A stretch of 64,000 bases of DNA from positions 682,001 through 746,000 of the forward strand of contig NZ_QPJW01000001.1 in NCBI RefSeq assembly GCF_003337355.1, in the 5' to 3' direction. The notes beneath the pieces were generated by a model. It did no database searches. It was not told the DNA's origin and saw only the letters and a list, made by a program, of their open reading frames with translations. The stretch's first letter is position 1, and the number at the start of each line of letters is the position of its first letter. This document shows, piece after piece, positions 56,931-64,000 of the stretch. A program made the position numbers and the translations under genes. This stretch comes from Fontibacillus phaseoli. Its GTDB lineage: Bacteria; Bacillota; Bacilli; Paenibacillales; Paenibacillaceae.

Positions 56931-57371
56931 ATGTTTCGCATCCTTGTGCTGAACGGACCGAATCTCAATATGCTGGGGATTCGCGAACCTGGGGTTTATG
57001 GCTCCGAAAGTTTAAGCGACATTGAAAAACGGCTGAACAAGCTCGCGGAACAGGAAGAAATTGAGCTTGCGTTCTATCAGTCCAACCACGAAGGAGCTCT
57101 GATCGATAAAATCCATGAAGCGCACGGATCTTGCGACGGTATTCTGATAAACCCGGGAGCGTTGACCCATTACAGCTATGCGCTTCGGGACGCGCTTACT
57201 TCGGTCAGCATTCCGACGGTGGAAATTCATTTGTCCAACATTCATTCCCGCGAAGAATTCAGACGCCATTCAGTGATTGCCCCGGTAGCCGTGGGCCAGA
57301 TTGCCGGGTTCGGATCTTACGGGTATGACATGGGCTTGATGGCGGTCAAGCGGCATTTGCAGCAGAAATGA
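56931..57371 (+). CDS. aroQ: Type II 3-dehydroquinate dehydratase
   Basis: A 146-residue shikimate-pathway enzyme. Family motifs [18 protein letters not shown] (catalytic Tyr region), [16 protein letters not shown] and [18 protein letters not shown] (catalytic His) are intact. ATG at 56931 is seven bases after AGGAAGG; a GTG at 56922 is too close to it. Corresponds to yqhS. Confidence 0.96.
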   Translation: MFRILVLNGPNLNMLGIREPGVYGSESLSDIEKRLNKLAEQEEIELAFYQSNHEGALIDKIHEAHGSCDGILINPGALTHYSYALRDALTSVSIPTVEIHLSNIHSREEFRRHSVIAPVAVGQIAGFGSYGYDMGLMAVKRHLQQK

Positions 57372-57425
57372 TCACTTCGGATGCAGGCTTAGTTAGGTTA
57401 AGTTGAATATTAAGGAGAGTTAATT

Positions 57426-58499
57426 ATGGCGAGCACACGTGTTATCGGGCTTCGTAAAGCCATGGAGCATCAGCAGATCGAAGCCGTCTGGATTACCGGT
57501 GATGTGAACCGCCGCTATTTGACGGGTTTTACCGGATCATCAGGGTATGTCTTAGTTACAAAGGAAAAAGCCTATCTGTTGACGGACTTTCGTTATACGA
57601 CGCAAGCAGCCGAACAGGCAGCAGCATTTCAAATCGTGGAGCACGGTCCTTCCGTGATCGACACTTTGAAGGAGCTGCTTGCGGCAGAAGGGATTGTCCG
57701 GCTCGGATTCGAGGAAGAGAATGTGGTATTCTCCACGTATCGCGCATATGAACGCGATCTTCATTCATGTCAGCTTGTTCCGGTAACCGGATTGGTCGAA
57801 GGCTTGCGCCAGTTCAAGGACAATGATGAGCTGTCACTCATGAAAGAGGCAGCCGATCTGGCGGACCGGACCTTCCTGCATATGCTGGAAGTACTGAAAC
57901 CGGGAGTCTCGGAATGGGACATGGCGCTGGAACTTGAGACTTTCATGAGAAAGAACGGCGCGTCCGGAACTTCTTTTGAGACGATCATGGCTTCCGGTGA
58001 GCGTTCGGCTATGCCGCATGGGGTGGCCAGCAGCAAAGTCATTCAAAAGAATGAATTCGTTACGATGGATTTCGGCGCATACATGAACGGATATTGCTCG
58101 GACATTACGCGTACGGTATTTATCGGAGAACCGTCTCCCAAGCACCGTGAAATCTACGACATCGTGCTTGAAGCCCAAATGCATACGCTGGAATTCCTCC
58201 GTCCCGGCATGACCGGACGCGAAGGAGACGCTTTGGCCCGCGACATCATTACCCGTTACGGGTACGGCGATCAGTTCGGCCATAGCACAGGCCATGGACT
58301 GGGCATGGAGGTGCATGAAGCGCCGCGCCTTTCCAAGCAGAGCGATACTGTGCTTCAGCCGGGGATGGTCGTTACCGTGGAACCGGGTATTTACATACCG
58401 GGGTTCGGCGGAGTACGGATTGAAGACGACGTCGTGGTTACCGAGACCGGCGTCCGGCGGTTGACCGAATCGAGCAAGGATTTTATAATTTTAGGCTAG
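57426..58499 (+). CDS. yqhT: M24 Xaa-Pro aminopeptidase (YqhT-like)
   Basis: A 357-residue metallopeptidase. The creatinase-like N-domain is followed by the pita-bread domain with metal ligands in DFGAYMNGYCSDITRT (two Asp), GHSTGHGLGMEVHE (His), VTVEPGIY (Glu) and GVRIEDDVVV (Glu). It removes N-terminal residues before proline. Located directly before efp, whose product helps translate proline stretches, as in Bacillus. Confidence 0.94.
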   Translation: MASTRVIGLRKAMEHQQIEAVWITGDVNRRYLTGFTGSSGYVLVTKEKAYLLTDFRYTTQAAEQAAAFQIVEHGPSVIDTLKELLAAEGIVRLGFEEENVVFSTYRAYERDLHSCQLVPVTGLVEGLRQFKDNDELSLMKEAADLADRTFLHMLEVLKPGVSEWDMALELETFMRKNGASGTSFETIMASGERSAMPHGVASSKVIQKNEFVTMDFGAYMNGYCSDITRTVFIGEPSPKHREIYDIVLEAQMHTLEFLRPGMTGREGDALARDIITRYGYGDQFGHSTGHGLGMEVHEAPRLSKQSDTVLQPGMVVTVEPGIYIPGFGGVRIEDDVVVTETGVRRLTESSKDFIILG

Positions 58500-58576
58500 T
58501 ATCCGAGTGCAAGGCTGCAGATGGGGTAATTTTAAATTAATAATAAATAGTTTAGCCCACTTGAGGAGGTTCTTTT

Positions 58577-59134
58577 GTGATTTCAGTAAACGACTTTAAA
58601 ACAGGATTAACCGTCGAGGTTGACGGCGATATTTTTACAGTGCTTGATTTCCAGCATGTTAAACCGGGCAAGGGCGCTGCCTTTGTACGCTCCAAATTGA
58701 AAAACCTCCGCAACGGCAATACGGTGGAGAAAACGTTCCGTGCAGGCGAAACGATCGGCCGTGCTTTGATCGAAAACCGTGACGTGCAATATTTGTACGC
58801 TAGCGGCCAAGATCACGCTTTTATGGACAACGAAACTTATGATCAATTCACATTGACTGCGGAACAACTGAAATGGGAATTGAACTTCCTGAAAGAAAAC
58901 ATGAACGTTAAAATCGTCAGCTACCAAGGCGAAATTCTCGGGATTAACCTGCCGAACAGCGTTGAGCTGCGCGTAATTGAAACCGAACCAGGCATCAAAG
59001 GCAACACGGCAACCGGGGCTACGAAAAACGCCAAGGTCGAAACCGGCCTTAACGTTCAAGTGCCGCTCTTTATTAATGAAGACGACGTGCTGCTTATCGA
59101 TACTCGCGAAGGCAAGTACATCTCCCGGGCATAG
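58577..59134 (+). CDS. efp: Elongation factor P
   Basis: A 185-residue three-domain factor that rescues ribosomes stalled at polyproline. N-terminal [20 protein letters not shown] and the loop [17 protein letters not shown] with the modifiable lysine; C-terminal [17 protein letters not shown] start behind GAGGAGG. Confidence 0.97.
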   Translation: MISVNDFKTGLTVEVDGDIFTVLDFQHVKPGKGAAFVRSKLKNLRNGNTVEKTFRAGETIGRALIENRDVQYLYASGQDHAFMDNETYDQFTLTAEQLKWELNFLKENMNVKIVSYQGEILGINLPNSVELRVIETEPGIKGNTATGATKNAKVETGLNVQVPLFINEDDVLLIDTREGKYISRA

Positions 59135-59185
59135 TTTTTAGGCCGGTTACGCCGGAACTTACAAGATTTCGATTATAACCGCCGT

Positions 59186-59217
59186 CCTCCATCCTTCCCG
59201 GATGGGGGAATTTTTTG
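59186..59217 (+). terminator. efp terminator
   Basis: CCTCCATCC pairs with GGATGGGGG, followed by six T. Confidence 0.85.
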
Positions 59218-59234
59218 TAATGTCGCTAAAAGCA

Positions 59235-59265
59235 TTGACTTCCTTCTAGTCATTCGTATTATACT
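59235..59265 (+). promoter_or_regulatory. lysC promoter
   Basis: TTGACT at 59235-59240 with TATTAT at 59257-59262 (spacing 16) or TATACT at 59260-59265 (spacing 19). No lysine riboswitch is seen between here and the start codon. Confidence 0.6.
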
Positions 59266-59353
59266 GGTTTAAAGCGTTACTGATTGAAAAAAGTGATTAT
59301 GCCCGCAGACAAACTTGCTGGATAGGATTGAGACACATTAGGGAGGGTCCGAC

Positions 59354-60607
59354 TTGGCTTTATATGTGATGAAATTCGGGGGGAGCTCCGTAGGGGATAC
59401 GGAGCGGATGCAACGCGTTGCCCGGCGCGTCGTTGAAAAACAAGATGAAGGGCATCAGGTGATGGTTGTTGTCTCCGCGATGGGCGACACCACGGACGAA
59501 CTGATCGATCAGGCAAAACTGCTGAACAATGATCCGCCGGTCCGGGAAATGGATATGCTGATGACTACCGGCGAGCAAATTTCGATCGCGCTTTTGTCGA
59601 TCGCGATTCATCAGCTTGGCCGCAAAGCGATGTCATTTACGGGCTGGCAGGCGGGTTTCCGCACGGAGCCTGTCCACGGGAAGGCCCGGATTACCGATAT
59701 CCGGCCTGAACGCGTTCAACGGGCGCTGGAAGACGGAAATATCGTTATCGTGGCCGGATTCCAGGGATTGACCGAAGAGGGGGAGATCACCACCTTTGGC
59801 CGCGGGGGATCGGATACGACAGCCGTCGCTTTGGCCGCAGCAACTTCAGCTGATTTCTGCGAAATTTATACGGATGTTGATGGGATTTATTCCACGGATC
59901 CGAGAATCGTAAAGAATGCCCGCAAGCTGGAAGAGATTTCTTATGACGAGATGCTTGAACTGGCTAATCTGGGGGCTGCCGTACTCCATCCCCGCGCGGT
60001 AGAATACGCCAAGCATCATCAGGTTCGCCTCGTAGTCCGTTCCAGCTTTAACCATAATGAAGGTACAGTAGTCAAGGAGGAAGTCAATATGGAACAAGGT
60101 GTAGTGGTTAGCGGCATTGCTTACGATAAAAATGTGGCCCGAATCAGTATTCTGGGCGTATCCCACGTACCCGGCGTGCTGGCGAAAGTGTTCGGATCGC
60201 TGGCTGCAGCCAAAATCGACGTGGATATTATTGTTCAGAGCGGAGTTACGGACGGCAAGGCCGATTTCAGCTTCACCGTAGCCTTGTCCGATCGGGAGAA
60301 GGCGCTGAACGTGTTGGACGGAATCCGCGGGGAGCTGCCTTTCCAGGAGGTCACCTCCGAGGAAAACCTCATGAAAGTGTCGATCGTCGGCGCGGGTATG
60401 GTCAGCCATCCCGGCGTAGCCGCGCAAATGTTTGATGTCATTTCCAAAGAGGGCGTTAACATCAAGATGGTTAGCACTTCGGAAATCAAAGTGTCATGCG
60501 TCATCGATGGAAGCAAACTGAACGAAGTCGTTAAGGCGCTTCATACCGCCTATGGACTGGATACGGAAAGCCAGGCAGTTGTCGGCGGACCGCAGGATCG
60601 CCGGTAG
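59354..60607 (+). CDS. lysC: Aspartate kinase II (lysine-type, alpha subunit)
   Basis: A 417-residue kinase, first step of the aspartate family. Catalytic MKFGGSSVG, MLMTTGEQISIALLS, GRGGSDTTAVALA, and two C-terminal ACT domains (VSGIAYDKNVARISILGVS; VSIVGAGMVSHPGVAAQMF). Sequence layout matches B. subtilis aspartokinase II. TTG start at 59354 behind GGGAGGG. In B. subtilis this locus is not in the yqh block, so lysC is inserted here between efp and yqhV. An internal start for the beta subunit is listed separately. Confidence 0.94.
   Translation: MALYVMKFGGSSVGDTERMQRVARRVVEKQDEGHQVMVVVSAMGDTTDELIDQAKLLNNDPPVREMDMLMTTGEQISIALLSIAIHQLGRKAMSFTGWQAGFRTEPVHGKARITDIRPERVQRALEDGNIVIVAGFQGLTEEGEITTFGRGGSDTTAVALAAATSADFCEIYTDVDGIYSTDPRIVKNARKLEEISYDEMLELANLGAAVLHPRAVEYAKHHQVRLVVRSSFNHNEGTVVKEEVNMEQGVVVSGIAYDKNVARISILGVSHVPGVLAKVFGSLAAAKIDVDIIVQSGVTDGKADFSFTVALSDREKALNVLDGIRGELPFQEVTSEENLMKVSIVGAGMVSHPGVAAQMFDVISKEGVNIKMVSTSEIKVSCVIDGSKLNEVVKALHTAYGLDTESQAVVGGPQDRR
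60089..60607 (+). CDS. lysC: Aspartate kinase beta subunit (internal start)
   Basis: An in-frame ATG at 60089 (MEQGVVVSGIAYDKN) lies behind AAGGAGG and would give the 172-residue regulatory domain alone. B. subtilis aspartokinase II is known to be an alpha2-beta2 enzyme made from such an in-frame start, so the same arrangement is likely here. Confidence 0.75.
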   Translation: MEQGVVVSGIAYDKNVARISILGVSHVPGVLAKVFGSLAAAKIDVDIIVQSGVTDGKADFSFTVALSDREKALNVLDGIRGELPFQEVTSEENLMKVSIVGAGMVSHPGVAAQMFDVISKEGVNIKMVSTSEIKVSCVIDGSKLNEVVKALHTAYGLDTESQAVVGGPQDRR

Positions 60608-60676
60608 AATTATCCGCGGTGAAACCGTAATTGAACCAAAAACATCGATTGAGCTATATTCCAGATAAAATAAAAC

Positions 60677-60724
60677 AGAGCTGTCCTATCGTAGTGCGAA
60701 CTACTTTAGGGCGGCTTTTTTACA
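60677..60724 (+). terminator. lysC terminator
   Basis: AGCTGTCCT pairs with AGGGCGGCT (G-U and one mismatch tolerated) around an inner AGT/ACT stem, followed by TTTTTT. Confidence 0.7.
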
Positions 60725-60867
60725 TTCTAATTTGGGATCTCCTATGATTTGAGAGAGATGAAGACCAAGCAAAGGAAGCGTCGTCGATTTTTAGGGTGTT
60801 TTTTTAATAAATACTCTTTTTCCGGCATATCGATTAATGAGCAACTTTGGACAAGAAGGAGGGCAAT

Positions 60868-61134
60868 ATGCTTGATAAATTCGTGATCGGGATGGCCTCA
60901 CTCCGGATTATCTCCGGTTCCATCGAAATTGCGGCAGCGCTGATCATGCTAAGGCTCGGGCGGGTGGACAAGGCGCTTGCGGTCAATTCCGCGCTGGCGC
61001 TTGTCGGTCCCAGCGTACTGATTATTACGACGGGGATCGGACTCGCCGGTATGGCGGATAAGCTTTCCTGGGGGAAGATGCTTTGGATCGCTTGCGGGGT
61101 TGCGTGTCTCTTAATCGGCATTTTAAAGAAATGA
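60868..61134 (+). CDS. yqhV: YqhV, DUF2619 membrane protein
   Basis: An 88-residue protein with three hydrophobic segments (VIGMASLRIISGSIEIAAAL, ALALVGPSVLIITTGIGLAG, MLWIACGVACLLIGIL). Found before spoIIIAA in spore formers; function unknown. ATG at 60868 follows AAGGAGGG. Intergenic 60725-60867 shows nothing further. Confidence 0.88.
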   Translation: MLDKFVIGMASLRIISGSIEIAAALIMLRLGRVDKALAVNSALALVGPSVLIITTGIGLAGMADKLSWGKMLWIACGVACLLIGILKK

Positions 61135-61230
61135 TAGATTTACCGTCATAAAGACAAAGTACAGGCATAAACATGATGTATACGACTTAAGAATTGATTA
61201 TTTACGAGAAAGAGTTTTGGGGGAACGTCT

Positions 61231-62223
61231 ATGGACCAAAGCTGGATGACTGTATTTCCTGACAACCTCCGTGCTCTGCTGGCCAAGCTTCCGCCTACTA
61301 TTTTCGCAGGGCTGGAAGAGGTCAGGATCCGGGAGGGACGTCCGCTTGAGGTAAACGCCGGAGGACGCTACTATTTTTTGACTCCTGATGGCGGAATGAC
61401 CCGTGAGCCAGGAACTGCCTTCGTTCCGGGGAAGCAGGATGCTAACCGGCTCCTGGATCTGATCACGAACCACTCGCTTTATACGATGGAAGAAGAGCTC
61501 CGTAAAGGCTTCATCACCATTGCAGGTGGCCATCGGATCGGACTGGCCGGCAGAACCGTGCTTAGCGGAGGCAGGGTAGAGCATTTACGCGATATCAGCG
61601 GGTTTAACATCCGGATTGCGAGGGAAATCCGTGGCATCGCCGATCCGATTCTACCGCATCTTCTCGATTTCAAACATCAAAGCGTGCTTCATACGTTGAT
61701 CCTCTCCCCTCCACAGCATGGGAAAACAACCCTAGTTCGTGATTTGGCACGACAGATTAGCAGCGGCACTTGGGGAAATCCTGAAGCGAGATGGCCCGGT
61801 TTAAAGGTCGCGGTGATCGACGAGCGGTCAGAAATCGCAGGAAGCAAGCGGGGTGTGCCCAGCTTTGACGTCGGGCCGCGCACGGATGTCATGGACGGGT
61901 GTCCCAAGGCGGAGGGAATCATGATGATGATCCGCTCCATGTCTCCTGATGTATTAATTGTGGACGAGATCGGGAGACCGGAAGATGCAGAGGCATTGGC
62001 TGAAGCGCTTCATGCCGGCGTGCGGGTGATCGCTACGGCGCACGGTTCAAGCGTGGAAGACATGCCCTCCCGCCCTGCGCTGTCCAAGCTGTTTGAATCT
62101 TCTTTCTTTCAAATGTTCGCGGTTGTGAGAAGGACGGAGCGAGGAATGGCATTCCGTCTATGGGACGGAAAAAGAAGGAGGGTCCAGGATCAAGGCTGGA
62201 AGGGCAGGGAAGAGCATGCTTAA
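61231..62223 (+). CDS. spoIIIAA: Stage III sporulation protein AA (ATPase)
   Basis: A 330-residue AAA+-like ATPase related to secretion ATPases. Walker A SPPQHGKTTLVRDLARQ, Walker B-like VLIVDEIGRPED, and HAGVRVIATAHGSSVED. It energises the SpoIIIA-SpoIIQ channel between mother cell and forespore. Overlaps spoIIIAB by eight bases. Expected to be sigma-E controlled; I did not identify the promoter. Confidence 0.96.
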   Translation: MDQSWMTVFPDNLRALLAKLPPTIFAGLEEVRIREGRPLEVNAGGRYYFLTPDGGMTREPGTAFVPGKQDANRLLDLITNHSLYTMEEELRKGFITIAGGHRIGLAGRTVLSGGRVEHLRDISGFNIRIAREIRGIADPILPHLLDFKHQSVLHTLILSPPQHGKTTLVRDLARQISSGTWGNPEARWPGLKVAVIDERSEIAGSKRGVPSFDVGPRTDVMDGCPKAEGIMMMIRSMSPDVLIVDEIGRPEDAEALAEALHAGVRVIATAHGSSVEDMPSRPALSKLFESSFFQMFAVVRRTERGMAFRLWDGKRRRVQDQGWKGREEHA

Positions 62224-62734
62224 AATACTCGGAGCCGTTCTGGTAATAGCTGCAGCTACTGTATCAGGCTGGCTTCAGGCCAGGCAGTATGCGAACCGGC
62301 CACATCAGATTCGCAAGGTGATTCTGGCGCTGAGAAGGCTTCAGACGGAAATCATGTACGGCTTCACCCCTTTGCCGGATGCACTCCAGCGAATCGGTGA
62401 GCAAAGCGGTGAGCCGATCAAAGCGATTTTCTCCGGAGCCGCCGCCGAAATGAATCCGCCGAAAAACCGGACAGCCCAAGACAGCTTGCAAAGTTCAATC
62501 GAGGCTTCCTGGCGGTTTACGGCTATGAAAGCGGCAGAAAAGGATGTGCTGAACCAACTGAGCTTTACGCTCGGGACAAGCGACCGGAAGGACCAACTGG
62601 GGCATATCGCTACAGCGGTCCGCCAACTGGAAAGTGAGGAAGCTGCAGCACGGGACGAGCAAAACCGCTATGAAAAAATGTTCAAAAGCCTGGGGCTGCT
62701 GTGCGGAGCGTTCATCGTCATTTTGTTCTACTAA
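62216..62734 (+). CDS. spoIIIAB: Stage III sporulation protein AB
   Basis: A 172-residue protein with an N-terminal helix (ILGAVLVIAAATVSGWLQAR) and a C-terminal helix (LGLLCGAFIVILFY), resembling type II secretion GspF-like parts. LRRLQTEIMYGFTPLPDAL is characteristic. Overlaps spoIIIAA. Confidence 0.95.
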   Translation: MLKILGAVLVIAAATVSGWLQARQYANRPHQIRKVILALRRLQTEIMYGFTPLPDALQRIGEQSGEPIKAIFSGAAAEMNPPKNRTAQDSLQSSIEASWRFTAMKAAEKDVLNQLSFTLGTSDRKDQLGHIATAVRQLESEEAAARDEQNRYEKMFKSLGLLCGAFIVILFY

Positions 62735-62794
62735 ATCCTTTACCCTCCCTACTCCTGTTATCGCCTGTGAATATGATAGCGAGGTGTCAAATCA

Positions 62795-62998
62795 ATGAAC
62801 ATAGAAGTGAACGCCATTTTTCAAATTGCGGGCATCGGAATCATCATCGCCATGATTCACACCGTGCTGAAGCAAATGGGCAAAGAAGACATGGCCCATT
62901 GGGTGACACTGATCGGATTCGTCGTCGTGCTGTTTATGGTCATCCGGTTGCTGGACAGCCTGTTTCAGGAAATCAAGTCGATCTTTCTCTTCCAGTAG
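62795..62998 (+). CDS. spoIIIAC: Stage III sporulation protein AC
   Basis: A 67-residue protein with two membrane helices (AIFQIAGIGIIIAMIHTVLK and WVTLIGFVVVLFMVIRLLDS), the usual size and composition of SpoIIIAC. AGCGAGGTG lies upstream. Confidence 0.95.
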   Translation: MNIEVNAIFQIAGIGIIIAMIHTVLKQMGKEDMAHWVTLIGFVVVLFMVIRLLDSLFQEIKSIFLFQ

Positions 62999-63009
62999 GT
63001 GATACCGCC

Positions 63010-63399
63010 GTGGAAATGATACAGATCGTAGGGCTTGGGCTCGTGGCGACGGTGCTGATCCTGGTCATCAAAGAACAAAAACCGCTGTTCGCATTTTTAA
63101 TCGCTGCAAGCACCGGTATATATATTTTTCTCTTCCTGATCGGCAAGATCGGCGGAATTATCGAAGTGCTGGAAAAGCTCGCGGAGTCTTCCGGGGTACA
63201 GATGATTTATTTGAAAACGATTCTGAAAATCATCGGTATCGCTTATATCGCCGAGTTTGGAGCGCAAATCGTCCGGGATGCGGGCCAGGAAAGCATCGCA
63301 TCCAAGATTGAGCTGGCGGGAAAAGTGTTGATTATGGTTCTGGCTATTCCGATTATCAGCATTATTATCGAAACGGTCATCAAGCTGCTGCCGGCTTAA
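63010..63399 (+). CDS. spoIIIAD: Stage III sporulation protein AD
   Basis: A 129-residue membrane protein with QIVGLGLVATVLILVIKEQK, the highly conserved LKTILKIIGIAYIAEFGAQI and DAGQESIASKIELAGK. GTG at 63010 follows AGGTGAT that overlaps the spoIIIAC stop; ATG at 63016 is an alternative. Upstream in-frame sequence overlaps spoIIIAB/AC and was excluded. Confidence 0.95.
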   Translation: MEMIQIVGLGLVATVLILVIKEQKPLFAFLIAASTGIYIFLFLIGKIGGIIEVLEKLAESSGVQMIYLKTILKIIGIAYIAEFGAQIVRDAGQESIASKIELAGKVLIMVLAIPIISIIIETVIKLLPA

Positions 63400-63418
63400 A
63401 CGAAGGTGGGACAAGAAA

Positions 63419-64000
63419 ATGAGAGTTAGGGATTCCGGATGGGTGCTAAAAACGGGGCTTATGATCATGTTCGGCCTCTTGCTCTTCTGGCTGCCGCTAC
63501 GGGTGATGGCCGAAGGTCCCGCGGATGATTGGATGCAACGACAGGCGGAGGAGCTTCCCACGGATCAGGTGGAGTCTTACTGGCAGAGTTTGATGAAAGA
63601 TTACGGCGGTTTTTTCCCTGACGGGAACATGCCTTCCTTTATGGATATGCTTTTTTCCAAAGAGCAAGGATTTTCTTTGAAATCAGGTTTGACGGGATTA
63701 ATGCGGTACATGTGGCACGAAGTCTTATACAACGGTCATATTCTCGTGACCATTGTCCTGCTGTCCGTGTTCAGCATGATTCTGGAGACGCTGCAGTCCG
63801 CTTTTGAACGGAATCAGGTCAGCAAGGTGGCTTACTCGATCTGCTACATGGTCGTTCTTGTGCTGGCCATCAACAGCTTTCATGTGGCGATTACTTACGC
63901 GACCGGGGCAATAACCGGGATGATTGATTTTATGATGGCGATGGTACCGTTATTGTTCACGCTGTTAGCTTCGATGGGAAATGTGGTAACCGTATCGGTA
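63419..64000 (+). CDS. spoIIIAE: Stage III sporulation protein AE, cut by the window edge
   Basis: The first 194 codons of SpoIIIAE, open at position 64000. Signal peptide (about 10-33; LLFWLPLRVMAEG), a soluble segment with VESYWQSLMKDYGGFFP, then membrane helices (HILVTIVLLSVFSMILETLQ, AYSICYMVVLVLAINSFHVA). The start follows AAGGTGGG. Confidence 0.94.
   Translation, partial: MRVRDSGWVLKTGLMIMFGLLLFWLPLRVMAEGPADDWMQRQAEELPTDQVESYWQSLMKDYGGFFPDGNMPSFMDMLFSKEQGFSLKSGLTGLMRYMWHEVLYNGHILVTIVLLSVFSMILETLQSAFERNQVSKVAYSICYMVVLVLAINSFHVAITYATGAITGMIDFMMAMVPLLFTLLASMGNVVTVSV

Noticed and set aside
59135-59353. Lysine riboswitch before lysC
   Set aside because: The region holds the efp terminator and a promoter, with too little space and no conserved lysine-aptamer core.

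Overview
The window looks like a chromosomal segment of an endospore-forming Firmicute, most likely Paenibacillus or a close relative (inference). Supporting this are a spoIIIA operon (AA to AE, cut by the right edge), the mntR-yqhO-yqhP-yqhQ-yqhR-aroQ-yqhT-efp-yqhV-spoIIIA gene order known from Bacillus subtilis, a yybP-ykoY manganese riboswitch, a T-box in front of metG, copper-amine-oxidase-N surface proteins and a YesMN-type two-component/ABC module. I saw no rRNA, tRNA, insertion sequence, prophage or CRISPR array.

Layout. (1) 407-8577: a six-gene exopolysaccharide-type operon made of a membrane-anchored glycosidase-like protein, a HEAT-repeat membrane protein, a processive GT2 synthase, a degenerate response regulator, a nucleotide-sugar dehydrogenase and a second glycosidase-like protein. 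This is the best candidate for an undescribed system. (2) 8732-16013: a short Crp/Fnr regulator, flavohaemoglobin hmp, a YitT-like membrane protein behind a long structured leader, DinB and CGNR proteins around a divergent operator, a TVP38-MsrA-MsrB fusion frame, and a TerC exporter under a Mn riboswitch. (3) 16105-20257: an AraC regulator and a sugar/inositol-type catabolic cluster with a deleted Gfo/Idh pseudogene. (4) 20465-33466: YodB-like regulator plus a single-domain flavoprotein, then a nitrite/NO and fermentation block: ric, nirB-nirD-nirC, fnr, adhE, pflB-pflA. (5) 33676-42038: ABC sugar importer, YesMN-type two-component system and GH3 N-acetylhexosaminidase. (6) 42266-51999: a secreted CuAO-N protein, zur-yidD, T-box/metG, znuACB-ccdA, mntR. 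(7) 52140-64000: CuAO-N/GHL10 glycosidase, the yqh block, aroQ, peptidase, efp, lysC, yqhV and spoIIIAA to AE.

How parts work together. Palindromes of the form TGTGA-N6-TCACA lie before hmp, ric, nirB, adhE and pflB. Several sit about 41.5 bp upstream of the start implied by a -10 hexamer. The fnr gene encoded here has the C-terminal cysteine cluster of Bacillus-type Fnr, so this reads as one oxygen-responsive regulon for NO removal, nitrite reduction and mixed-acid fermentation; some sites also fit Rex. Metal homeostasis is a second theme: Zur with a Zur-box promoter on znuA, MntR, and a Mn riboswitch on terC.

All family calls come from reading motifs by eye. No database search or folding calculation was run. 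Positions of transcription starts are inferred from -10 hexamers.
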